Source: Treponema sp. UBA4326
Lineage (GTDB): Bacteria > Spirochaetota > Spirochaetia > Treponematales > Treponemataceae
Reading direction: 5' to 3'
Length of the DNA: 11,718 nucleotides
Assembly: GCA_002393835.1 (NCBI GenBank)
Contig: DGTW01000332.1
Location: 1 to 11,718, forward strand
This document shows, piece by piece, positions 1 through 7,632 of the stretch. The translations under genes were made by a program, and so were the position numbers. Below the pieces are notes generated by a model. That model saw only the letters and a program-made list of their open reading frames with translations, searched no databases and was not told the origin of the DNA. Each line of letters begins with the position of its first letter. Within the stretch, counting starts at the first letter, position 1.

Positions 1-180
1 GACTACATCACCCAGTACAGCTACATGGTCGTTTATGCGATGGACGAGGAGCTTTTCGTCAAGCAGCTCAACAACGGATTCAAGAATATCAAGGATATCG
101 ATGTCTCAGGCGAGATTCAGGAGAACATCAAGAATTCCCTGATTGACCAGTCTAAGATTCAGACTCCGGACATGGAATAG
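1..180 (+). CDS. C-terminal end of an unrecognised protein, possibly LPP20-like
   Basis: Frame 1 is open from the window edge to a TAG at 178-180 and encodes the last 59 residues of a protein whose start lies outside the window. The visible part begins with a short strand-like stretch (YSYMVVYAMDEELFVKQL) followed by a polar, probably helical tail rich in Lys, Asn, Ile and Asp. The pattern of a hydrophobic strand, 'MDEE' and an amphipathic helix recalls the end of LPP20-type domains, and the next gene has an LPP20-like domain, so a paralogue is possible, but that is inference. The next gene's ribosome binding site follows only 10 bases after the stop, so this is probably the upstream member of the same operon. 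Codon use looks like that of the two following genes. That it is coding is fairly sure; its function is not known. Confidence 0.7.
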   Translation, partial: DYITQYSYMVVYAMDEELFVKQLNNGFKNIKDIDVSGEIQENIKNSLIDQSKIQTPDME

Positions 181-201
181 TCTCAGAAAAGGTGGGAGCC
201 C

Positions 202-1185
202 ATGAAAAGATTATTTGTATTGATTATCGCATTGGCTTCTGCCTTTTGCTTTGCAGACGATGTTCCATCATGGTTAAAGAAGCCGGAGAAAGAATTTCCG
301 ACAAAGGAATATATCCGAGCGACAGGCAGCGGGAATTCAGAAAAAGCGGCTCAGAATGCCGCAATCTCTCAAATCTCGTTGTATTTTGACACTAAGACCG
401 ATGTGCTGACCCTTGCGGTAAAGCAGTCGGGCGAAATCATTGCCGGGGACAAGTCGTTTTTTGCGAGCAGTCAGTCTTTCCAGCAGCTCACTCAGATTAC
501 CTCGAACGCTGAATTCTTCTGCGTGAAGTTCACCGACTCCTGGTACGACAAAAAATCCGACAAATTCACGGTGCTTGCCTACATCAACAAGAAAGAGGCG
601 GCGCAAATCTACACGGCAAGAATCACAGCCCTCATGGAAGCCGTGAACGCCTACCGGGATTACGCAAAATCAGAGAAAGAGCCTTTCCTTGCCGTGACAG
701 CACTGCACAAGGCGAAAGTCGTCTCAAACCTTTGCGAGAAATACATTCATAACGAGACCATAATAGTTCCTTCCGACACGGAAAAATGGCAGGGAGCACT
801 AAAGACAATCTCTCTAATCCCTGCCGAGCACAACGCTCTCAAAAAAAATGTGACATTCTCGATTCATCTGAACCAGAAAGACAAAAGATTCGACCCGATT
901 TTCAGCACGGTCGCCTCGATTCTTGAGAGATACGGATACGCATATTCCGTCAAAGATTCAAATTACAAAATCATTCTCGACATATCTTGTATAGAAGAAA
1001 GTTATGAGAAGGGGGAATTCGTTCGTCCCTCTGTAGATGTGCTGATAGTGAACAACGCAGGAACGGGCGTTTACTCATACTCAAAAGCTCTCCCACGCAC
1101 AGGAAGCAAGACTATGGATCTGGCGTACACGAGAGCCGTCACAAAAATCAAGCAGGACTTGGAAGAAAACTTCCTGGCTGAATAG
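202..1185 (+). CDS. Exported LPP20-like family protein
   Basis: Encodes 327 residues. Residues 1-18 form a signal peptide (MKRLF, hydrophobic core, then CFA/DD), with type I cleavage predicted after Ala18. Cys16 is preceded by Phe, which is a poor lipobox, so a lipoprotein is less likely. Residues 22-140 fit the LPP20-type pattern: 'PSWL' at the start of the mature protein, 'YIRATGSG' followed by an Ala-rich helix (EKAAQNAAISQI), and a final strand 'FTVLAYINKKEA'. Residues 205-327 form a second alpha/beta region I cannot name. The ATG at 202 follows a GGTGGGAG ribosome binding site at 191-198. The stop codon overlaps the Shine-Dalgarno of the next gene (TAGGAG, 1183-1188), which implies co-translation. 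LPP20-like proteins sit in the periplasm or outer membrane and often neighbour CsgG-like and DUF4384 proteins, as here. The biochemical role is unknown. Confidence 0.8.
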   Translation: MKRLFVLIIALASAFCFADDVPSWLKKPEKEFPTKEYIRATGSGNSEKAAQNAAISQISLYFDTKTDVLTLAVKQSGEIIAGDKSFFASSQSFQQLTQITSNAEFFCVKFTDSWYDKKSDKFTVLAYINKKEAAQIYTARITALMEAVNAYRDYAKSEKEPFLAVTALHKAKVVSNLCEKYIHNETIIVPSDTEKWQGALKTISLIPAEHNALKKNVTFSIHLNQKDKRFDPIFSTVASILERYGYAYSVKDSNYKIILDISCIEESYEKGEFVRPSVDVLIVNNAGTGVYSYSKALPRTGSKTMDLAYTRAVTKIKQDLEENFLAE

Positions 1186-1194
1186 GAGCACTTT

Positions 1195-2151
1195 ATGAAG
1201 AAATCAATCATGGTGGCAGTTTTTGCCCTTTTTGCATCTTTTTCGTTTTTTGCGAAGGACATTCCTTTTGAGGAGCAGCTTAACAAGGCGGCGACCGAGG
1301 TTTGTGCTGACATCGAGGGACAGGTCAAGTCAATTGCGATTCTTGATGTTCACACTGAATTCTGGGCGGTCTCCGACTACATCGTTGATGAGCTTGCACA
1401 TATTTTTACAAGGCGGTTCGGTGCAGGAAATGTAATCGCCCATGACGAGTTCACACGCTCTCTGATTTCCGAGGAGCTTGACTATCAGCAGTCGGGAGCC
1501 GTAAGCGACGAGACGATTCAGGAAATCGGACGGGAGCTTGGCGTGGACTGCGTGATTATCGGGGATTTTACGGAGACTGCAAAATACTGGAATCTTTTTG
1601 TTAAGGCTACACAGGTTGAGACAAAGAAAGTGCTTTCTTCATGGAAAGGAAAAATCTCCAAGAAAGACGAGGACTTGAAATTCCAGATCGAGAAATCTCA
1701 GAAGTCACCTAAACCGAAAATTGCGACGAAATCATCTGTAAAGAAAGAGACTGCAAATAATCCTCTAGGCGTGACCGTGGCGATGATAAATGAGAATGGC
1801 GAGGAAGTGAGCGTCTTGCACCCGAAAGATGTTATCCGGTTCAAAGTGAGCGTGGATAAAAGCTCATACCTTGCGATTCTGTGCATTGATGCCCATAAAG
1901 AAGAGACATGGCTCCCTCTCCAGAGCAATTTTATCCGTGCGGGCGAGAGCAGAATTTTTCCAGACATTCCTGGGGCTGTTCTCCGTGTCGAGGACGGCAT
2001 CTTCGGTAACGAGAGCGTGAAGGTGTACGCTGCGACTGTTGAAGCTGATTTACCGAACCAAAAGAAAATGATGGGAACGAGAGGATTTAAGCTGGCAAAC
2101 GAAAACGCACAGACAGCTGAGGCGGTGGTTAATTATCGGGTGGTGAAGTGA
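1195..2151 (+). CDS. Exported protein with CsgG-like domain and C-terminal DUF4384 domain
   Basis: Encodes 318 residues. Residues 1-20 are a signal peptide (MKKSIMVAVF to FFA/KD). Residues 44-155 resemble the CsgG/TolB-N-type alpha/beta fold used by curli-assembly and penicillin-binding-protein-activator proteins: 'SIAILDV', then 'DYIVDELAHIFTRRF', 'SGAVSDETIQEIGRELGVD' and 'CVIIGDF'. Residues 156-190 are a Lys/Ser-rich linker. Residues 190-285 fit DUF4384: 'YLAILCID', a 'WLPLQSNFIRAGE' segment, 'IFPDIPG' and 'GNESVKVYAA'. DUF4384 is an envelope-associated domain repeatedly found fused to or beside caspase-fold (peptidase C14) proteins, which agrees with the caspase gene two genes downstream. 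The start has a good ribosome binding site (AGGAG, 1184-1188). The TGA at 2149-2151 overlaps the next ATG (TGATG), so the KAP gene is translationally coupled to it. Base composition is ordinary for the window: 25 G+C of 60 at 2041-2100 by hand count. Confidence 0.78.
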   Translation: MKKSIMVAVFALFASFSFFAKDIPFEEQLNKAATEVCADIEGQVKSIAILDVHTEFWAVSDYIVDELAHIFTRRFGAGNVIAHDEFTRSLISEELDYQQSGAVSDETIQEIGRELGVDCVIIGDFTETAKYWNLFVKATQVETKKVLSSWKGKISKKDEDLKFQIEKSQKSPKPKIATKSSVKKETANNPLGVTVAMINENGEEVSVLHPKDVIRFKVSVDKSSYLAILCIDAHKEETWLPLQSNFIRAGESRIFPDIPGAVLRVEDGIFGNESVKVYAATVEADLPNQKKMMGTRGFKLANENAQTAEAVVNYRVVK

Positions 2152-3641
2152 TGGGAAACTCCAAACTAGATATATGGAGAATGCGGATGAAAAAATACGA
2201 CAAAAGAGCAGATGAACAAAATATTTTAGAGAGCTTGAAAAATGACAATCTGAAGCGTAATGATTATATTCTCAACCTTATAAGTTTGCTTAATTCTATC
2301 GAAGGGGCATATACAATTGCATTGGATGGACAATGGGGAAGCGGTAAAACTTTTTTTGTTAAAAAAACTAAGTTCTTAATAGAATTATGCAATAAAAAGA
2401 AAACTGATTGCTTGTCGCAAGAAGAGAAAGAAGTAATCGAAAAGTTTTCAAAGCTTAAAATCAAAAGTGTCATTAACGAAAGTATAAATCTTATTCCTTT
2501 GTATTTTGATGCATGGAAATATGACAGTGACGAAGATGCTCTTTTGTCATTTATAAGTTTTATTTTATATGAGGTTTTTGAAAAGAATAATAAGCCTTGC
2601 ATAAAAGATAAGATTGCAGATTCATTAGAAGTTTTGCTTAACTGTTTCGCTTTTAGTTTAAAAATTGGGGGCATATCTCTTTCTGCTACGGAAGCAGCAA
2701 AAAGGATTGTTGAGACTTTAAAAAACGATGGTACCTATAACTATCATTATAAAGACTGGCACAAGAAGTTGAATGATTTTTTGGATGTTCTTTTACCAAA
2801 CAAAAATGACCGCTTAGTCATTTTTGTTGATGAATTAGACAGATGCCGACCTTTATACACAGTACAACTTTTAGAACGAATAACACATTACTTTGACATT
2901 GAAAGAATTATATTTGTTTTTTCTGTTAATACTCTAGAATTGCAAAATACAATAAAAGTTGTATATGGCGAAAACTTTAGTGCGGTTCGTTACTGTGAGA
3001 AATTTTTTGATTTGCGGTTAACCATGCCATCTGTCAATGAAAAACTTTATTTTGACTCACTCGACAAGGAAAAAGAAGATAAAGAAGTCCAAAAGGATAA
3101 AGGAAATAAAAAAGAAAAAATAAGTTATAGAGTACAGAAAAAACTAATCCAAAAATACAACCTTCAGCTTCGTGACATAAACAGATTCGTAAATGCCATG
3201 GATGTGATAACTTGTTTTTCAGAGAAAAAAACGGAACAAATAAAGTCAAATGAAAAATTGAAAAACTTTTATGAGTTTGCAATAAGAATTGTTGTTCCAC
3301 TATTAGAAGTGCTTTTATTAGTTGATTGTGATAAATATTTCGATTTTGTATCTGGAAACAGTTCCGAACTTTTTACCTCAATCATTTGTGATAAAGTATT
3401 TTCTGATTATCATAAATTATTCTTTGGAGAAACAAGTGATATAAAAATATCTTTAACATCCGGAATGATAAAAGAATGCTTTGAGGAAGTTTATAAAGAA
3501 ATTTTTGAGCAAAAAGTTTTCAGCAAAAGAAAAACAAGTTTTGGAAATGTTGAAATTCCTTATAACGCAAAAGAAATTATATTAGATATGGTTTCTTTGA
3601 TGCCGGTTCTTAAAGAACATGAAAATTATATAGAAAACTAG
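2151..3641 (+). CDS. KAP family P-loop NTPase
   Basis: From the ATG at 2151 the protein has 496 residues. The Walker A motif is GQWGSGKT at residues 60-67. 'YFDAWKYD' near residue 119 is typical of KAP NTPases, and Walker B is LVIFVDELDRC around residues 222-232, with the acidic pair D227/E228. It is followed by the KAP signature 'FVFSVNTLEL' and 'YGENFSAVRYCEKFFDL'. A Lys/Glu-rich linker (about residues 305-330) precedes a helical C-terminal half. I see no signal peptide and no clear membrane span, so it should be cytoplasmic although its neighbours are exported. KAP NTPases (Kidins220/ARMS and PifA group) include the phage-exclusion protein PifA. Start choice: ATG 2151 overlaps the preceding stop, but ATG 2187 has a better ribosome binding site (GGAGA, 2176-2180), giving 484 residues with all motifs kept. 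The gene is strongly AT-rich (13 G+C of 60 at 2881-2940), unlike the gene before it, which suggests a separate origin. Confidence 0.85.
   Translation: MGNSKLDIWRMRMKKYDKRADEQNILESLKNDNLKRNDYILNLISLLNSIEGAYTIALDGQWGSGKTFFVKKTKFLIELCNKKKTDCLSQEEKEVIEKFSKLKIKSVINESINLIPLYFDAWKYDSDEDALLSFISFILYEVFEKNNKPCIKDKIADSLEVLLNCFAFSLKIGGISLSATEAAKRIVETLKNDGTYNYHYKDWHKKLNDFLDVLLPNKNDRLVIFVDELDRCRPLYTVQLLERITHYFDIERIIFVFSVNTLELQNTIKVVYGENFSAVRYCEKFFDLRLTMPSVNEKLYFDSLDKEKEDKEVQKDKGNKKEKISYRVQKKLIQKYNLQLRDINRFVNAMDVITCFSEKKTEQIKSNEKLKNFYEFAIRIVVPLLEVLLLVDCDKYFDFVSGNSSELFTSIICDKVFSDYHKLFFGETSDIKISLTSGMIKECFEEVYKEIFEQKVFSKRKTSFGNVEIPYNAKEIILDMVSLMPVLKEHENYIEN
2176..2180 (+). promoter_or_regulatory. Ribosome binding site supporting an internal start of the KAP gene
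   Basis: GGAGA lies 6 bases before an in-frame ATG at 2187. The ATG at 2151 has no comparable purine-rich element and would rely on coupling to the upstream TGA. The two starts differ by 12 residues and neither affects the NTPase domain. Confidence 0.45.
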
Positions 3642-3658
3642 TTGAGGAGCGTGATTTT

Positions 3659-6600
3659 ATGAAAAAAATTTTTGTGTTTTTATGTGCGCTTTTTCTCGCA
3701 GATGCGGCATATTCCCAGACACGCAAGCTTTCACTTGAAACAACTCCTGCAGATAATGTTTCTGAACTTGTTTTTCAAGAAGGGCATTCAAGTTTTATAT
3801 ACGGTTTAAAATTTAGTAGTGATGATAAATATTTGTTTAGTCTTTCAGAAAAACAAGCCGCTATTTGGGAAACTAAATCAGGAAAACTGCTTAAAATGTT
3901 AAATACAAAAAAAATGTATAACTTTTCTTATACAGCAGATTTTTCACCAGATGGTAGCATTTGTGTTTATATTTCAGAAGATAATAAATTAAAGTTTTAT
4001 TCTATCAAAGAAAATCAAGAGTATATACTAATTGAGAATTTAGAAGAAACTGAAAAAAAGTCTTGTTCTATTTCATTTGCACCAAATGGAAAAACATTTG
4101 CATTTTCTGATTCAAAGAATATTTATCTATATGATGTTAAAACATTAGAAAAATTTGCTACATTATCAAATGAAAAGTTTACAAATTTTTTTTATATGCA
4201 TTTTAGTTTTAATTCTAAGTATATTGTTTGTTCTGCAAGTGAAAATGGTTCTCGAATTGCTATTTTGTGGGATATTAATAAGAATCAAATAAAAACTTTC
4301 AAAATCGAAAATAAAAAGAATGAAAATATTTCTATCAGTCGAGATGCTAAATATGTTGCATTTTATAGTCATAGTTCCAATAACAATAAATCAGAAAATG
4401 AAGAAATTGTTGTAGCTGAAGTAAAAAGTGGAAAAATTATTAATCGAGTAAAAATCGATAAAATCGTAGAGAATATAGATTTTTCTCCAGATGGAAAAAC
4501 TTTGTTTTATTCTGACTTTGTAGGAAATTTTTTTCTTATAGAAATACTTTCAAATAATATAAAAAAAATTGCTGATGGCGTAAAAGTTTTTGCATTTCAA
4601 AATAGAAATGAATTTTTAGCTGTTGCAAAAACTGATGTAGTAACAATAACAAAAAATGATTTTATAGGATTTAAACAAACAATAACTGGTGCATCTAAAA
4701 TAGTGTCATCTCCGCTAGAACATAGTATCCTTGAATACAATACATTGAATAATTCTATTTATTGTAACGCTTACAATAATGGTGTGGAAACTTCTTTTTC
4801 ATTCGATAAAAATATGATTCCAAACTTTATATATCCTATTACTGCTAATAATTCTTTTTCAATGTACGGAAGCAGTACTGTATTTTTTAATAATGGACAA
4901 TGGATTGTCCAAGCAGATAATTCAAATAATTATTCCATAATATTTTATGATATATTAAATTGTAAAAAAGAAGTTTTTTTGGAGTCAATAGGTGATTATC
5001 CATTTATATTTAGCGGTTCTGATGATTCAATTCTTGCCTTTAGAAATAATAAAGAAGTTTATGTCTATGATGTAAAAAGGAAAAAGGTTATACATTCTTA
5101 TAAATCAAAAGAAGATTATTTTTTCAATTTTATGAGTCCTAAACAAAACTTTCTTGTTTCTTCTGAAAGTCTTGTTTATACAACTGCAGAAATCTTTGAT
5201 ATAAAATCTGGAAAATTATTTTATATCGATATTGGTAGTTTTATCAATGGAATAGGGGGAGTATTTTCTCCTAATGAAGAGTTTTTCGCTATAAAAAGCC
5301 AAATAAGTGCAGAGATTTTAATCTATGATACAAAATCTTGGAATGTAAAAATAATATATAATTCATTAAAAAAACTGAAAAAAGAAAAAAATACAACTTT
5401 TTTAAATGCGCCTTTAAATTTTTCCTCTGACGGAAAATATTTGCTATGTGCAACTTATGATTCGCTTGCTATATTAGACATAGAAAAAGAGTTGGTTATA
5501 AAGAATTATTCCAATACTGATTTACGAACTTGCAATAATGGACTGGCCGTCTTCATTGATAATGATAAAAGAATTGCCTCTCTTGATGAGGATCGTGTTA
5601 TTCGAGTTTATTCAGTCGAAACTGGCGAACTTCTTTCAGCAACAATCGGCGATACAAACGGAGACTGGCTCACTTATATCCCAGAAGGTTACTTCAACGG
5701 AAGCGAGGGAGGAATCAACAAGTTCGTCCATCTTGTGAACGGCATGGAAGTCTCCGAACTCGGACAATATGCCGAAACTTTGTTCCGCCCTGACCTTGTG
5801 GCAGCAAAAATTCGTGGCGAGGATATTTCAAAAGAAGAGGGCACAATATCACTCGCAGAACTCGTTTCCACAGGCGAAGCCCCGATAGTACAATTCACCC
5901 AAAATCCAACAACTACAAAGAACCGTGACATTACGGTAAACTTCTCCGTGCAGGACATGGGCGGCGGTATAGGCTCTGTGTACCTGAAACTGAACGACAA
6001 GGTAATTCAGCTTGCCGATGGCTCCCGAAAACTGGAGCTCGTTGGCGGGAATGCGAATACATCGCAGAAATCAAGCGGGAAAACAACGCAATTTTCACAT
6101 CTTTTATCGCTGCAAAACGGCGAGAACACGATTGAAGCCTATGCAACAAACTCAGCAGGAAAAATCGAAAGTCGCCATGCAGTCACGAAAATCAGCTGGC
6201 AGGGAAACACCGCAAAGCCGAACTTGTATGTTCTTGCCGTAGGCGTGAACAAATACCGTGACAAATCCTTGTGGCTCAACTATGCCGTCCCCGATGCCAC
6301 ATCAATAGCGGATTCTTTCAGAGGTATTAAGGGCAATTTATACCAGAGCGTGAATGTCACGACCGTTTTTGACGGTGATGTGACTTCTTCTGGGATTGCA
6401 ACAGCGTTCAACTCGATTGCGGGCAAGGTCTCCGCTGACGATGTGTTTATCTTCTATCTTTCGGGGCATGGCACGACACATACCGACGGAGACTATTATT
6501 TTATCCCTGTTGATTTCAGATTCCGAAACGCCCAGTCAGTTCCAGAAACGGCTGTGTCAAAACATTTCATAACTGAGCAGCTTTCAAAAATCAAGGCACA

Positions 6601-6967
6601 GAAAACGCTCGTCATGCTCGACACTTGCAATTCCGGGGCGTTTATTTCGACCGGTGCGAGGGGAATGGCAGAGAAAACGGCGATTGACAGATTGAGCCGT
6701 GCGACAGGACAGGCGACAATCGCAGCTTCTAGCGACACGCAATCAGCAATGGAAGGATACAATGGGCACGGAATCTTCACCTATGTGATTCTGGAAGGCC
6801 TTTCGGGCAAGGCTGACACGAACAAGGATGGCTATGTTTCTCTTTCGGAGCTTAGTTCGTATGCCGAGGAAAAAGTTCCCGATTACAGCTACGCAAAGTG
6901 GGGATATGAGCAGTACCCGCAGGTGGATTTACGGAAACAGAGCAATTTTCCGCTCGTGGGGAAATAG
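3659..6967 (+). CDS. Exported WD40 beta-propeller / caspase (peptidase C14) protein with EF-hand-like loop
   Basis: Encodes 1102 residues, with a GAGGAG ribosome binding site at 3644-3649. Residues 1-20 are a signal peptide (MKKIFVF, hydrophobic core, AYS/QT). Residues about 25-660 contain at least ten WD40-type blades, recognisable from repeated F-S-P/S-D-G-K and 'YDVK' or 'WDIN' turns, enough for two propellers. 'GDWLTYIPEGYFNGSEGG' at about residue 668, common before caspase domains in such proteins, closes the sensor. Residues about 742-848 look like an Ig-type beta domain. The caspase domain starts at 'LYVLAVGVNKYRD' (856-868). The catalytic pair is His937 in 'YLSGHG' and Cys990 in 'MLDTCNSG', both intact. 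Residues 1053-1064 (DTNKDGYVSLSE) match a 12-residue EF-hand loop. The protein should act outside the cytoplasm as a protease gated by propeller ligands and perhaps calcium (inference). Propeller DNA is far more AT-rich than caspase DNA. No substrate is evident. Confidence 0.9.
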   Translation: MKKIFVFLCALFLADAAYSQTRKLSLETTPADNVSELVFQEGHSSFIYGLKFSSDDKYLFSLSEKQAAIWETKSGKLLKMLNTKKMYNFSYTADFSPDGSICVYISEDNKLKFYSIKENQEYILIENLEETEKKSCSISFAPNGKTFAFSDSKNIYLYDVKTLEKFATLSNEKFTNFFYMHFSFNSKYIVCSASENGSRIAILWDINKNQIKTFKIENKKNENISISRDAKYVAFYSHSSNNNKSENEEIVVAEVKSGKIINRVKIDKIVENIDFSPDGKTLFYSDFVGNFFLIEILSNNIKKIADGVKVFAFQNRNEFLAVAKTDVVTITKNDFIGFKQTITGASKIVSSPLEHSILEYNTLNNSIYCNAYNNGVETSFSFDKNMIPNFIYPITANNSFSMYGSSTVFFNNGQWIVQADNSNNYSIIFYDILNCKKEVFLESIGDYPFIFSGSDDSILAFRNNKEVYVYDVKRKKVIHSYKSKEDYFFNFMSPKQNFLVSSESLVYTTAEIFDIKSGKLFYIDIGSFINGIGGVFSPNEEFFAIKSQISAEILIYDTKSWNVKIIYNSLKKLKKEKNTTFLNAPLNFSSDGKYLLCATYDSLAILDIEKELVIKNYSNTDLRTCNNGLAVFIDNDKRIASLDEDRVIRVYSVETGELLSATIGDTNGDWLTYIPEGYFNGSEGGINKFVHLVNGMEVSELGQYAETLFRPDLVAAKIRGEDISKEEGTISLAELVSTGEAPIVQFTQNPTTTKNRDITVNFSVQDMGGGIGSVYLKLNDKVIQLADGSRKLELVGGNANTSQKSSGKTTQFSHLLSLQNGENTIEAYATNSAGKIESRHAVTKISWQGNTAKPNLYVLAVGVNKYRDKSLWLNYAVPDATSIADSFRGIKGNLYQSVNVTTVFDGDVTSSGIATAFNSIAGKVSADDVFIFYLSGHGTTHTDGDYYFIPVDFRFRNAQSVPETAVSKHFITEQLSKIKAQKTLVMLDTCNSGAFISTGARGMAEKTAIDRLSRATGQATIAASSDTQSAMEGYNGHGIFTYVILEGLSGKADTNKDGYVSLSELSSYAEEKVPDYSYAKWGYEQYPQVDLRKQSNFPLVGK
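3740..5580. other. AT-rich segment inside the WD40-caspase gene
   Basis: Hand counts of 60-base stretches give 11 G+C at 4141-4200 and 8 at 5341-5400. They give 30 at 5701-5760 and 31 at 6721-6780, and 23 at 3661-3720, which covers the signal peptide. Composition therefore changes within one intact reading frame, with the lower edge somewhere in 3720-3800 and the upper edge in 5520-5640, exactly where the propeller region gives way to the caspase-proximal domain. Edges were judged by eye. Confidence 0.7.
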
Positions 6968-7012
6968 GGAAGAAAAAATGCTAGAACAATCTTTGTGGCT
7001 GATGTCTTCAGA

Positions 7013-7591
7013 CTATTTCCTTTCATATGAAGAAACAATACTCCCATCGGAAATGCAAAATTTTTCTTTTTTTAATAGAGTATACAGTGGCTGTCCGACA
7101 GAGTAATCTATTTTATCTTTCGGGAAAAAGGAACGGCACATTTGATTTGAAAGATCTTTATCGTTTCGGCATCCAAGAAATAGAAATAAAGTCATTTCAT
7201 TAATGCATCCTTCTAGTAAATACTCTGATTTTATCGCAGAGAAAACACGGACATTCTCGTTATACTTAAAAATCAAGTGATCTGAATCTAGCAGCTTACC
7301 AAGATTAACCAATGCTGATAACCTATCATTCATTTTTTCATAATGATAACTGCTCTTCAAAAATTCAAGATTTATTTTGCCTTTCAAAATCCAATCAAAA
7401 ATAGTATTTCGTGCATTATGTTGCAGAATTCGTTTATCCGTCAATTTGTGTAAGCCCGCAAGATGATGAAAATCGGTTTTCTGAAAGGTTAATTCAAAAT
7501 CATGGTGAACACCTTTTCTTCCAATAACAAAATGATATTTATAATCTAGAAGCAACTCATAATTCTTAGCACATTGTAAAAGTTGATCCAC
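7013..7591 (-). CDS. PBECR4-like (Barnase/EndoU/ColicinE5/RelE-superfamily) putative RNase toxin
   Basis: Encodes 192 residues from a GTG at 7589-7591. I favour this start because GGAGAG (7595-7600) sits just upstream. The longer GTG at 7616-7618 lies inside the terminator hairpin of the preceding RNA. The protein matches my memory of the PBECR4 family (phage-Barnase-EndoU-ColicinE5/D-RelE-like nuclease 4): an N-terminal 'LLDYKYHFVIGRKG' strand pair, then 'DFELTFQKTDFHHLAGLHKLTD', a middle helical region, 'LIFKYN', and a C-terminal 'CRSFFPKDKIDYSVGQPLYTLL'. The His residues in FHHLAGLHKL are candidate active-site residues; no catalytic mechanism is proven. There is no signal peptide or membrane helix. 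The gene is AT-rich (15 G+C of 60 at 7321-7380). It lies directly behind a structured RNA and its terminator on the same strand, so it may be expressed by readthrough and controlled by that RNA (inference). It converges with the caspase operon. Confidence 0.65.
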   Translation of the reverse strand: MDQLLQCAKNYELLLDYKYHFVIGRKGVHHDFELTFQKTDFHHLAGLHKLTDKRILQHNARNTIFDWILKGKINLEFLKSSYHYEKMNDRLSALVNLGKLLDSDHLIFKYNENVRVFSAIKSEYLLEGCINEMTLFLFLGCRNDKDLSNQMCRSFFPKDKIDYSVGQPLYTLLKKEKFCISDGSIVSSYERK

Positions 7592-7594
7592 TAT

Positions 7595-7600
7595 CTCTCC
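7595..7600 (-). promoter_or_regulatory. Ribosome binding site of the PBECR4-like gene
   Basis: On the minus strand GGAGAG begins immediately after the T-tract of the terminator (7601-7609) and precedes the GTG at 7591. Its position next to the terminator means that only transcripts reading through carry it. It also decides the start codon in favour of 7591 over 7618. Confidence 0.6.
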
Positions 7601-7632
7601 AAAAATAAAGCCCCGCACTTCTGGCAGGGCTT
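7601..7632 (-). terminator. Intrinsic terminator between the structured RNA and the PBECR4-like gene
   Basis: On the minus strand AAGCCCTGC (7632-7624) pairs with GCGGGGCTT (7616-7608), a 9-bp stem with one T-G wobble and a 7-base loop, followed by a T-rich tract TTTATTTTT that partly overlaps the stem end (7609-7601). The form is that of a rho-independent terminator in the minus direction. Confidence 0.8.

Noticed and set aside
202..1185. Lipoprotein signal with Cys16 as the lipidated residue
   Set aside because: Phe precedes the Cys and a good type I site (CFA/DD) follows it, so an ordinary signal peptide fits better.
6979..7106. 42-codon plus-strand frame (MLEQSLWLM...) directly after the caspase gene, with a purine-rich stretch before its ATG
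   Set aside because: Most of it is antisense to the 3' end of the PBECR4-like gene, it is short, and it has no recognisable features. It could be real only if ribosome profiling showed it.
7592..7618. N-terminal extension of the PBECR4-like protein from a GTG at 7616-7618
   Set aside because: That codon lies within the 3' arm of the terminator hairpin, and a ribosome binding site is better placed for the GTG at 7591.
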